Shown one piece after another: positions 1-7,210 of a stretch of DNA of 15,030 nucleotides. The stretch is from assembly GCA_041907145.1 (NCBI GenBank), contig JAYRHW010000228.1:1-15030 (forward strand), given 5' to 3'. This DNA is from JAFLCA01 sp041907145 (GTDB taxonomy: Bacteria; Bdellovibrionota_C; UBA2361; JAFLCA01). The notes below the pieces were generated by a model. The model was given only the letters and a program-made list of their open reading frames with translations. It had not been told where the DNA came from and did no database searches. The translations under genes were made by a program, and so were the position numbers. Each line of letters opens with the position of its first letter. Position 1 is the stretch's first letter.

Positions 1-1837
1 GATTTGCATCGAAGCCCTTGAAATGATCGAGGGCGATGCCAGTACCGCGGAGCATCCTGCGAACGCTGGCCGTGTCCACCAGAAAGGCCGTATTTAGATT
101 GGGGTTGCTGAAATGTGCGTTGAGAATCACGAGACTCATTTGGTGGCGGCTTCCGCCAACCTCTAGGTCGTATTTGTGTGCTCGCGCACAGGATATAATT
201 ATCATACCGCGCGTGAAGATGAATTCGGCATTCGCAAGATCGTCGAATTCCTGACTGTAGCCTGGCCAGGCGTTCTTGTAGGCATAATAGGGCCCGCCTT
301 GAAGAGCGTGCGCCTTGGGGTCCGGGACAAAAATTCTATCAAGCTCGATTCCCGAGATGTAGAAGCCTTTGCCTGGAAAATGCTCGCTATCGCGGGCATT
401 CAGCATTACAACCTTGCCCACCGATCGTGCAAAACGTACTAGTGAGGGCATCTCTCCGTCTGGAGTGCGCTGCGATTCCGTCCGGAGCGCGCCGAAGCCG
501 TCGTGAACATCCACGATACGGCGCCAAGCATTGTATGCCCTCGCTGCGGGTGGGATGAGAAGATCGCTAGGATTGAAGACTGGCCCGAGACTTCGCCGTG
601 ACGTCTGCCGAAAGAATCCGCCGCTCTCATACTGAAAGGCCAAGTTCGAGTCGAATAGAATTTGCCGGTCAATATAGTCCTGCAGTTCGGAGTTTCTGGA
701 CCTAAATCCCTCCTTTGGTACGCCGAGGTAGAGCGCTAAAGAATCGATAACTTGCTCCGCCTGTGATTCGTTGGACTCCAGCGAGAGGGCAAAAGCTGCA
801 CCATGTGCCGCAAGCTTACTAAGGTAGTTAATCGCTGCAGCTGCTGATTTTAAACTGCGATTGTCGAGCGATTCGATAAATTGCCGAAGCAGCTGCGGCG
901 GACGCCCCGGACGTATGATCTCCTTAAGATGGTGAGTCAGCATGTTGATGCCGATAACGTCACCCTCTACCAGGTATAGCTGCACCGCCATGCGCCAGGC
1001 TTTGCAGACATCACTACTTGCTCGCACCGACATCACGGCTGACCAGCTGGCGAGCAAGCTTTCCGCCTCGGCGTGCGGCCGGCGCCTCAGATCCTGCCAT
1101 ATTTCCTTACTTTCCCTCCATAGGCTTTCTCTCGCTGAAATATCGGTAGATCTATTGCAGGCTGTGATTATTTGCTGCACCAAGGCGAAGTGCTTTAGGG
1201 TGCTCTGCTTTTCGCGTAGAGAAGCAAATGCCTCCCGTGCTGTAGAAAGTTGCTCGGGGCTCGGCATGGCGCTTGCCAGCAGCGCCACTTCGCTAGCCAG
1301 CATCAACTCAGCATGCTGCAGGAATTTGCCAGGCTTTTTTGCTGCTTTCTCGAGGCCCGTAAGCGGCTTCGTTGTCGCCGTTGCAAGGTAAAGCTCTAAA
1401 AGTTCCGGAGTTGCGTCCGCCTGCATGACTTGAAGTGCGCCCGTGACGCACAGATACTGCTCGCGTTTGGGCAGCCGGGACAGGGTGCTACCGTGATTCG
1501 ACATTGCAACCAGATGCTCGGCTCGTACATAGGTGGATTTGGGGTCGGCGTTGAAGATGACATTGGCCAATTCAATGATCCGCATCGTGTCGCCCTGTCT
1601 TGTCTCGAGGGCCCTCAAAAGGGCTGCTGCAAGGTTTTTGCCCTCGATGACTCGCCGAAAGGCGGCTATCGCCCATTCGGCGGTATCAATTGGACTAACT
1701 GTACTGCGGATGGATTTTTCGGCAGCCGACAGGCGTTCTTGCAGCGAGGGAAGGGCTGGCGCAGCCTCGTTCTCCCACGAGTGGCGTCGATCCTCGGGTT
1801 CTGGACTGGGGGTATTGGCGGAACTAAGGTCAGGCAC
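1..1837 (-). CDS. Large protein of unknown family (5' part, runs off left edge)
   Basis: On the minus strand one frame stays open from a GTG at 1837 to position 1, giving 612 codons with no stop, so the gene continues outside the window. The start is well supported: an in-frame TAA lies five codons upstream, and a GAGG Shine-Dalgarno sits 5 nt before the GTG. The protein starts MPDLSSANTPSPEPEDRRHS, a Ser/Pro/acidic leader without a signal peptide. About 350 residues of alternating Ala/Leu/Glu-rich, apparently helical sequence follow. The last roughly 250 visible residues are richer in Gly, Tyr, Phe and Asp and look like a separate globular domain (for example GKGFYISGIELDRIF and YDLEVGGSRHQMSLVILNAH). 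I see no transmembrane segments and recognise no family. It is divergent from the secreted-protein gene at 2042. It could be a cytoplasmic structural, regulatory or effector-like protein; the sequence does not decide. Confidence 0.85.
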   Translation of the reverse strand, partial: MPDLSSANTPSPEPEDRRHSWENEAAPALPSLQERLSAAEKSIRSTVSPIDTAEWAIAAFRRVIEGKNLAAALLRALETRQGDTMRIIELANVIFNADPKSTYVRAEHLVAMSNHGSTLSRLPKREQYLCVTGALQVMQADATPELLELYLATATTKPLTGLEKAAKKPGKFLQHAELMLASEVALLASAMPSPEQLSTAREAFASLREKQSTLKHFALVQQIITACNRSTDISARESLWRESKEIWQDLRRRPHAEAESLLASWSAVMSVRASSDVCKAWRMAVQLYLVEGDVIGINMLTHHLKEIIRPGRPPQLLRQFIESLDNRSLKSAAAAINYLSKLAAHGAAFALSLESNESQAEQVIDSLALYLGVPKEGFRSRNSELQDYIDRQILFDSNLAFQYESGGFFRQTSRRSLGPVFNPSDLLIPPAARAYNAWRRIVDVHDGFGALRTESQRTPDGEMPSLVRFARSVGKVVMLNARDSEHFPGKGFYISGIELDRIFVPDPKAHALQGGPYYAYKNAWPGYSQEFDDLANAEFIFTRGMIIISCARAHKYDLEVGGSRHQMSLVILNAHFSNPNLNTAFLVDTASVRRMLRGTGIALDHFKGFDAN

Positions 1838-1931
1838 TACTTCCTCTTCTTATGCTCGCAAGCATACCGCTCGAGCTTCAATCAGCGAAATGGAAAGATA
1901 TAGGATCCAGTGTGCATCAAGTCTCCGAGGT

Positions 1932-1955
1932 CTGGGCCCCCGCAATCCGGCCCAG
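1932..1955. other. GC-rich hairpin in the divergent intergenic region
   Basis: CTGGGCC at 1932-1938 is the exact reverse complement of GGCCCAG at 1949-1955, with a 10-nt loop. It lies between two divergent genes, where no terminator is expected, and just upstream of the predicted promoter at 1970-1998. It could be an operator or an accidental palindrome. Confidence 0.3.
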
Positions 1956-1969
1956 GGCTCTTTAATTTC

Positions 1970-1998
1970 TTGCCTTGATTTAAATCATTGCCTATCAT
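1970..1998 (+). promoter_or_regulatory. Predicted sigma-70-type promoter for the small secreted protein
   Basis: A -35-like TTGCCT (1970-1975) is followed, after a 17-bp spacer, by a -10-like TATCAT (1993-1998). The -35 matches the consensus at 4 of 6 positions and the -10 at 5 of 6. The site lies 43 bp before the ATG at 2042. This is a motif match only. Confidence 0.45.
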
Positions 1999-2041
1999 CT
2001 CGGCGACTTAGATCCGTGTATATCCATATAAGGTGCATGTC

Positions 2042-2494
2042 ATGAGAAAACTATTCACTGTGCTCGCTGCGGTAGGGATTCTGTTCACTGCTGGTACCGT
2101 CTTTGCTGCTACTGAAAAGGAAAAGGCGTTCACTGATGCTTATAAGAAGGCCTTCGAGTCCAAGGATGAAGCAGCGTTGAAGAATTTTCTATATACTCAA
2201 GGCTCGGATCCGACCGCACTCGAGTTCTATACCATGATGATGACGGCTGAGATGGGCAACACGATAACGAGCATCGAGCTGCGCGATTTGAGTCCGGAAG
2301 ACAGTAAGAAAGCTAACGCGATTCAGCCGATGCCCGACGGTACGAATGCTAAGCTTGTTCTGGCTCCAAGCAAGAAGCTCGTTTACAAAGTGGAAACCAA
2401 AGATGCCAACGGCTCCTCCTCCAGTACCAGCGAGTCTTTTGTCGCCGAGCACGATGGGAAGTACGTTATCCCGGTTCCGGGCGCTGTTCACTAG
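2042..2494 (+). CDS. Small secreted (periplasmic) protein of unknown function
   Basis: This is a 150-residue protein with a clear Sec signal peptide: MRK, then the hydrophobic core LFTVLAAVGILFTAGTV, then a FAA cleavage region near residue 23. The mature part has no Cys, so it is not a lipoprotein. It opens with a charged helical stretch (EKEKAFTDAYKKAFESKDEAAL) and continues into a polar, probably beta-rich half with a Ser run (SSSSTSES) near residues 125-132. The helix-then-sheet pattern and size recall small NTF2-like or SnoaL-like folds, but that is a guess. I chose the ATG at 2042 because AAGG ends 8 nt upstream and the signal peptide starts there; a longer reading from GTG at 2033 would add three residues. 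A promoter-like element and a hairpin terminator bracket the gene, so it is probably monocistronic. Confidence 0.88.
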   Translation: MRKLFTVLAAVGILFTAGTVFAATEKEKAFTDAYKKAFESKDEAALKNFLYTQGSDPTALEFYTMMMTAEMGNTITSIELRDLSPEDSKKANAIQPMPDGTNAKLVLAPSKKLVYKVETKDANGSSSSTSESFVAEHDGKYVIPVPGAVH

Positions 2495-2537
2495 GCTGGT
2501 TTCTTGGTTCCCCCTGTCGCGGCTACGCGTGCAGAAA

Positions 2538-2571
2538 ATTAACGCGAAGGACGCAAGTCCTTCGCGTTAAT
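2538..2571 (+). terminator. Intrinsic terminator after the small secreted protein
   Basis: A perfect 14-bp stem (2539-2552 pairing with 2557-2570), extendable by an A-T pair at 2538/2571, closes on the loop GCAA. A T-rich tail (TATTTCTATT) follows. It begins 44 bp after the stop codon at 2494. An A-rich stretch on the 5' side means it might also work weakly in the other orientation, although no minus-strand gene ends here. Confidence 0.8.
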
Positions 2572-2805
2572 ATTTCTATTGGCGAGTTTCCGCTTACTAT
2601 TGCTTGCTGCCTTCCATTCCGCTGTCTGGGCGCGCAACCTGCGCCGCCTAAGCGAGTTTGGGTATCGAGTCGCATCGAGGCCGCCCATTTCTTCCCATCC
2701 ATGCTGCCAAATCCTTAATATCGCGCTCTTTTTTGCAGGGTCGTTGCGGACTGGACCGCTTTGAGTAGCCCCTCTCTTTATCGTAAACTCCTCCAGCCGA
2801 TTGGC

Positions 2806-4659
2806 ATGCCTGTAGTTTGGGTAGGGCCCCTAGCGGATATGAGAGCAAGCGAACGTCACATTAATCAGGTCACCCCGCCGGATTCCACTCCGATGAGTGT
2901 TTCGCCTATTGAGACGATAACATCTCGATTGGCTGCGTCAGGGATTCAGAATCTCAATCCCCAACTGGCGACTTCAATTCTGCTCGAGGGAATTCCCTTG
3001 CATAGCGAGGCTGCCCCAGTGAAGCGAGCTTCACCCGATGAGATTTTCGTGTCGCTGCGCTCGTCAATGAGGCTTAAGCCCTCTGATCGTGAAGCCGTGC
3101 ACCAACAGGTCGCACTTCTTGTGGAGGCGGAAGTTTTGGTTGGCAAGCGCATAGGGAGTGGGGGAGAGCTTCGCTGCAGCTTAACGGCCCATCCCGAGCG
3201 TATTGCCGAATCTGTCCTGCAGGATGTCGTGAGAATTGTAGCTGCCGAGCGCGCTCAACGAGCTCAGCGTGCTATGCCAGTACCTCCCCTTCGGCATGCC
3301 CCTGAAGTACGCGCTACCTCCGAGGAGCCTAGAAATGAAGTTGCCGAGCGCCAGGCCCGGCGGGATCGAAAAGTGCGCGATGCGATTGTTCGTAACCTCG
3401 ACTCGACCAGCCGCGCGTTGGTTGCCGGTGTGGAATCCTTGATGCAACAGGCTGATGAGTTTACGGCTGCCCTGACACTAGGTCGGAACATTACCCAGAG
3501 AACCGGGCAAATTTTTACGACCGAGAATTTCGATTTAAGTAATCGGCAGCAGAAGATTGTGCTCGAGTGGGTAGCGGAGCTGCCACGTCATCAGTCGACA
3601 GGCATGCGGCACCGGTTAAATGGAGCGGTAGTGCGGGAGGAGCACGAGGGGGGCAAGCAGGAATCGGCGCTTACCATCGATCAGTTTCATCGCTGGCACG
3701 CCTCGGTCGTGGCACCGTTCGAAAGGCAGGCTAAGGAACTGCTTATTTCGGTCGGAAACCTGCTCGCTCGGACACGGAGCTTGGCCACGGCGATAGAGCC
3801 TTTTTCTCCGTTGCCGGAGGAGCTTGTAAGGCAGCTCGACAGAGGAGTCGATGCCGTGCAGCCGCGTTCGCATACTAGGGAGCGCAGAGTTGATTCTCCC
3901 GAGCATCTACAGTCGCTCGTGCTAAGGAGTAATCCAGCGCTGCTCAATGCCCTTATCGCGGTTGAGGAATTTCGTCTTGCCTGCGGATTGCCTTCGATTG
4001 GCGAAAAAGTAGTACATGGTTTGCATGAGGTGTCGAAGCAGGATCGGGAGATTCGCAGCGAAATTGGGCAAGCAGCGGCATCGATGCTTGAATTGATTGC
4101 TGCCTGGGATCAATCCCGGGAAACTTTGCGCGAAGAGGCTACCGCGCTGTACTTGGCCTACGGCAGCAACGAGCGCCCCGCCGACACCAAGCAGGCGGCT
4201 TATTGGGACCGTCTGGAGCAAGTCGGCGAAGAAGCTGTGCGGCAAGTATATGGAAAGCGTCCGAAGCTTAACGAGATGATGCGGCTAGGGGTCGCGCTCA
4301 CTGTTGGTGGCGGGATGCCTCCTCCCCCCTGGGCCGTGAAGGTGCAGGCGCAGACGGAGGAGATGGATCGGATTGATAAGAGTCTTGCCCTGGCAGCCTC
4401 CGAGGCAGGTGTCAACGCCGTCGCATCTCTTGATACTCTGGGCTTGGCTATTAGGAAATTACGGTATGCCGACGCGAACACTGCAGCCGTCTATAAAGCC
4501 TTTGACGAAGGGAATCGGCAGCTAAGACTTGTGCGAGAAGTACCCTCAAAGTCGGATGCGGATGATATCGCAAATGCCATGGATCAACTTGTGATGATTC
4601 TCCGTAACATCGCGCAGACGGCTAAGGATTTCGGCTGTGCCGAACTAGAGCAAAGCTAA
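2806..4659 (+). CDS. Large soluble protein of unknown family
   Basis: This is an intact frame of about 617 residues from the first ATG (2806). A TTG at 2761 is the first possible start after an in-frame stop, and ATGs at 2839 and 2893 are alternatives; none has a convincing Shine-Dalgarno, so the start is uncertain. The N-terminus is Pro/Ser-rich. A charged Arg/Glu/Ala linker, probably coiled or disordered, is encoded at about 3240-3375 (it includes ERAQRAQRAMPVPP). The remainder is a long run of amphipathic helices with few glycines and no membrane span. A MPPPPW turn near 4318 is the only marked break. I recognise no domain or catalytic motif. Size and helical character resemble the first part of the unknown protein at 1-1837, but I saw no clear sequence match between them. 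Its 3' end overlaps the convergent aminotransferase gene by 15 bp. Confidence 0.8.
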   Translation: MPVVWVGPLADMRASERHINQVTPPDSTPMSVSPIETITSRLAASGIQNLNPQLATSILLEGIPLHSEAAPVKRASPDEIFVSLRSSMRLKPSDREAVHQQVALLVEAEVLVGKRIGSGGELRCSLTAHPERIAESVLQDVVRIVAAERAQRAQRAMPVPPLRHAPEVRATSEEPRNEVAERQARRDRKVRDAIVRNLDSTSRALVAGVESLMQQADEFTAALTLGRNITQRTGQIFTTENFDLSNRQQKIVLEWVAELPRHQSTGMRHRLNGAVVREEHEGGKQESALTIDQFHRWHASVVAPFERQAKELLISVGNLLARTRSLATAIEPFSPLPEELVRQLDRGVDAVQPRSHTRERRVDSPEHLQSLVLRSNPALLNALIAVEEFRLACGLPSIGEKVVHGLHEVSKQDREIRSEIGQAAASMLELIAAWDQSRETLREEATALYLAYGSNERPADTKQAAYWDRLEQVGEEAVRQVYGKRPKLNEMMRLGVALTVGGGMPPPPWAVKVQAQTEEMDRIDKSLALAASEAGVNAVASLDTLGLAIRKLRYADANTAAVYKAFDEGNRQLRLVREVPSKSDADDIANAMDQLVMILRNIAQTAKDFGCAELEQS

Positions 4660-5814
4660 CTGTTTTGAGGCCTGCTCAAGCATCTCGTCCGGCACTGCAT
4701 AGGAAAATCGCAGGAAATTACTCTTAGAGGCGTCACCCCTGTAGTCGGATCCAATAAAGTCAGTCGCCGGGACTGCCCCCACCCGAGCTCGCTCAATCAT
4801 TATGTCAACCACTTCCTCGGAAGTTTTGCCCGGAAATCGATCGCTGGTATCGGCGATTATATAGTAGGCACCCTCGGGTACGTTGGGGTTTAGTCCCGCC
4901 TTGCGCAATGCTGTCAGCAATGTTGCGCGCTTTCGGTCGTAGTCCTTCCTGAGATTAGCATAATAATCAGGCCCTAGTTGCTGCACTCCAGTAGCAACAG
5001 CATGCTGGAGTGGAGTAGGGGCGCATACGTAGAGCTGATCGAAGCCTACCTTTAGTATGTCAGCGATAGGGGCGGGGGCGTTGAGGAATCCAATTCTCCA
5101 ACCCGTAATGGCGAAAGTCTTGGAGTACGAGCTCATCGTTATGCAGTGCTCGAACATTCTTGGCAAAGACGCCATCGAAATGTGCTCTTTGCCGGGTGAG
5201 GTGATGTATTCATAGACCTCGTCAGTTACGCAAAAGACTCCATGACTGCGGCAGAAATTTCCAATTCTTTCCAATTCGGTACGCGAGAACATTTTGCCCG
5301 TAGGATTGTTGGGAGTGGCAAGCAGGAGGAATTTTGTCTTCTTGTTAAATGCTTGCTCGAGAGCTGCCCAGTCGATATCCCAATTGGGCCGCTTTAGTTC
5401 AATATATCGGGGTCGGACTTGGGCCCGAAGAAGCGCATTGTGATGGTAGGGATAGAAAGGCACGAACGAGACGACTTCATCTCCCGGCTGCAGGAAGGTC
5501 TGGCAGATGACCTCGAATGCTCCGGTGGAGCCTGCAGTAACGACGACCGTGTCTTCACTGGCTGCGGTAATTTTGTTGAATGAACGCAAGCGAGCTGCGA
5601 TGGCTGCTCGCAGCTCGATGATACCTTGTGCCGCGCTGTACTTGTTGTGTCCTGCCTTCATGGCTGTGGTCGCGGCTTCAATCAGCAGCTCGGGAAGCGG
5701 CATAATGCAGAGACCCTGCGCCAAATTGATGCCCTGCACCTTTGCCAGTTTAAAACCGACCAAACGCAGAGCGGGAGATTCGAGATTGAGCGTTGGGACA
5801 ACTTTGTCGCGCAT
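4645..5814 (-). CDS. PLP-dependent class I/II aminotransferase
   Basis: This 389-residue protein has the fold-type I aminotransferase signature in order. YSAAQG (59-64) and GSTGAFE (95-101) form the substrate and cofactor phosphate region. NNPTG (169-173) and D198 with Y201 (VTDEVYEY) contact the PLP ring. SYSKTFAITGWRIGF carries the Schiff-base lysine K232 and R240, and R369 (FLRFSYA) is the expected carboxylate-binding arginine. Length and motifs fit the aspartate/kynurenine/methionine aminotransferase group. The substrate cannot be read from sequence; the extended SYSKTFAITGWR motif also occurs in aspartate and aromatic aminotransferases. The enzyme is cytoplasmic. The ATG at 5814 has only a weak Shine-Dalgarno. 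All key residues are present, so it should be active. Its neighbours do not point to a pathway. Confidence 0.93.
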   Translation of the reverse strand: MRDKVVPTLNLESPALRLVGFKLAKVQGINLAQGLCIMPLPELLIEAATTAMKAGHNKYSAAQGIIELRAAIAARLRSFNKITAASEDTVVVTAGSTGAFEVICQTFLQPGDEVVSFVPFYPYHHNALLRAQVRPRYIELKRPNWDIDWAALEQAFNKKTKFLLLATPNNPTGKMFSRTELERIGNFCRSHGVFCVTDEVYEYITSPGKEHISMASLPRMFEHCITMSSYSKTFAITGWRIGFLNAPAPIADILKVGFDQLYVCAPTPLQHAVATGVQQLGPDYYANLRKDYDRKRATLLTALRKAGLNPNVPEGAYYIIADTSDRFPGKTSEEVVDIMIERARVGAVPATDFIGSDYRGDASKSNFLRFSYAVPDEMLEQASKQLALL

Positions 5815-5870
5815 ACCGATCCGATAAAAAGGGGGACGCCCGACAATACCCGTCTTGTGCGCCCTTGTGT

Positions 5871-5955
5871 AGGAATATTTCTTAGAATTCCTCTGCGGAG
5901 AGATAAAAATACCTAGCTAGTGAAGCTTCGTAGAGCGGTGCTCAAACGCTACGAA
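5871..5955. other. Intergenic region with two short inverted repeats
   Basis: The space between the aminotransferase start (5814, minus) and the hypothetical gene at about 6024 (plus) contains AGGAAT/ATTCCT arms (5871-5876 and 5887-5892) and TTCGTAG/CTACGAA arms (5927-5933 and 5949-5955). The region lies between divergent genes and so should hold both promoters. I could not pick convincing -35/-10 pairs. Confidence 0.3.
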
Positions 5956-6023
5956 ATGGGCGGAATTTGGGGGTATTTCACTTAACTTTGCGCCCGATTC
6001 TCAGCGTTTCCTGGCTCCCGACG

Positions 6024-6575
6024 ATGATTCTAGGCATGGGGTTGAGCAGGCGACAGGCAGACAGGGCGTTCTTCGATCGGTGCTGGTTTGAAAAGATGGA
6101 CGGGTATATCCAGTGGAAGGTAGTTCCACCGGACTATAATAATCCTTTCAAGCCCCCGGTTGCAGATCATATTTTGCGCGAGTTGACGCAGCGGCGTCGT
6201 TCTTTGCGCCGGGTATGCAAATTGAAATGTCTCTGTGATGGTTTCGAGATTATGAGTTTCGATAATCTCGATGCTCCCAGCATGTTCACCGAGCATCCGT
6301 GCATATCAAAAATGGGGATTTCAAAGGTGCTGGATTATGTCGGTGGATCAAACGTCCATCTGCTCATCGAGGCGCAGCTCGAGCGCATTGAGCTCGATAT
6401 GCTCGCATTACTCGATGATCGCGACGATCTTCCCGATGAGAGTGCGGCGCTCTGGGGCGAGCATACGACCGTGCGCGAATTTCGCGAGAGACGCGAACGA
6501 ACCAAGCAGCGCTTTACGACTGCTGCCGGAGGAGTGCGGGTGCGCTACGAACGTGCGGGTTCCACGCTATTCTGA
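6024..6575 (+). CDS. Hypothetical protein
   Basis: This frame gives about 183 residues from the ATG at 6024. ATGs at 6036 and 6096 and a TTG at 5967 are other possible starts, and none has a good Shine-Dalgarno. The protein is rich in Arg, Asp, Glu and Trp. It has a Cys-containing patch (RVCKLKCLCDGFE), a helical acidic stretch (ERIELDMLALLDDRDDLPDE) and a basic C-terminus (REFRERRERTKQRF). There is no signal peptide or membrane segment. Codon use, with GAT/GAC, CTC and CGC, looks coding, especially after 6370. I recognise no family. The repeat block begins soon after the stop. It could be a small DNA- or RNA-binding protein, but that rests on charge alone. Confidence 0.55.
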   Translation: MILGMGLSRRQADRAFFDRCWFEKMDGYIQWKVVPPDYNNPFKPPVADHILRELTQRRRSLRRVCKLKCLCDGFEIMSFDNLDAPSMFTEHPCISKMGISKVLDYVGGSNVHLLIEAQLERIELDMLALLDDRDDLPDESAALWGEHTTVREFRERRERTKQRFTTAAGGVRVRYERAGSTLF

Positions 6576-6630
6576 TTATTTGGCTTGCGTCGACTTCGGG
6601 GGAGTACGAATTGGCGATCTCCCTTATGTT

Positions 6631-6877
6631 TCGCCGAAAGATTTACGCTGAACTTAGAACCGTGCCCCAATTGCCAATGGGGTCGAGATATCGGCAAAAA
6701 ATTGGGAAAGGCTCCGCGGGATCCGTGTCTCCGCGAAAGTAATTTCTTAATCCAGTCCTTTAACCCGCCTTAAGTTCTCCGGGGGGAAATGGGAACAAAA
6801 GGCAGGTTAAGGAATTTTTAACGCGGAGACACGGAGACCGCGGAGGGGTATTGGGAATTTGCGTTCTTCCATGCAAC
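6631..6877. repeat. Intergenic repeat, copy 1 (247-bp period)
   Basis: The stretch starting TCGCCGAAAG at 6631 recurs at 6878, roughly three-quarters identical by eye over more than 200 bp. Shared blocks include GCTGAACTTAGAACCGTGCC, CCGTGTCTCCGCGAAA and GGGAAATGGGAA. Weaker similarity may extend left to about 6600. Copy 1 contains an inverted pair (6712-6735 with 6822-6845) and an inner pair (6760-6769 with 6801-6810, one mismatch), so it could fold into a long imperfect hairpin. No ORF in it looks like a gene. Confidence 0.85.
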
Positions 6878-6982
6878 TCGCCGAAAGATTGATGCTGAAC
6901 TTAGAACCGTGCCTCAACTTCCAACCGGTGGGGATATCGCCGAATAAATTGGAAAATACTCCGCGGTCTCCGTGTCTCCGCG
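6822..6982. repeat. Perfect 24-bp inverted repeat bridging the two copies
   Basis: Positions 6822-6845 are the exact reverse complement of 6959-6982, 113 nt apart. The arm at 6712-6735 is the same as 6959-6982 except for two bases. Each arm is built of 8-bp steps (CGCGGAGA, CACGGAGA, CCGCGGAG). From memory, GC-rich CGGAGA-type intergenic repeats of this look occur in many environmental bacterial genomes. No transposase is nearby. Confidence 0.9.
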
Positions 6983-7083
6983 AAATAAGTTTTTTAATCG
7001 AATCTTTCGACTCACCTTAAATTCCCCTGAGGGAAATGGGAATAAAATGCAGGTCATGGAATTGTTAACACGGATGCTCCGCG
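6878..7083. repeat. Intergenic repeat, copy 2 (truncated at right end)
   Basis: This is the second tandem copy of the 247-bp unit. It keeps the left arm (6959-6982), but the right arm has decayed to a fragment near 7069-7083 (CACGGATGCTCCGCG), so this copy can no longer form the full hairpin on its own. Divergence between the copies suggests an old duplication or two independent insertions of one family. Confidence 0.8.
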
Positions 7084-7210
7084 TTCAGCATTTCCCCGTA
7101 TGTACTCCGCAATTGATTCAGTATGTTGCCGTACCAACCCCTTGCCACGTCTTACAGTTGGCAATCTCGGGTTCCTTGAACTGCCAGCGGTATTCCACTA
7201 TCATATTGGG

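Larger units (their letters stand above)
6576..7210. other. 635-bp stretch without a supported gene
   Basis: The space between the hypothetical gene and the secreted protein at 7211 is filled mainly by the two repeat copies (6631-7083). The remaining 7084-7210 presumably holds the promoter of the downstream gene, but I could not define one. Open frames crossing this area run through repeat sequence and have no family resemblance. Confidence 0.6.

Noticed and set aside
942..1391. Plus-strand 149-residue open frame
   Set aside because: It lies antisense to the well-supported minus-strand gene at 1-1837 and has no family resemblance or Shine-Dalgarno.
1430..2045. Plus-strand open frames of about 157 and 170 residues
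   Set aside because: Most of their length is antisense to the start of the minus-strand gene, and they run into the promoter region of the small secreted protein.
6631..7083. Insertion sequence or CRISPR array
   Set aside because: There are only two diverged copies, no regular short repeats with unique spacers, and no transposase frame in or beside the block.
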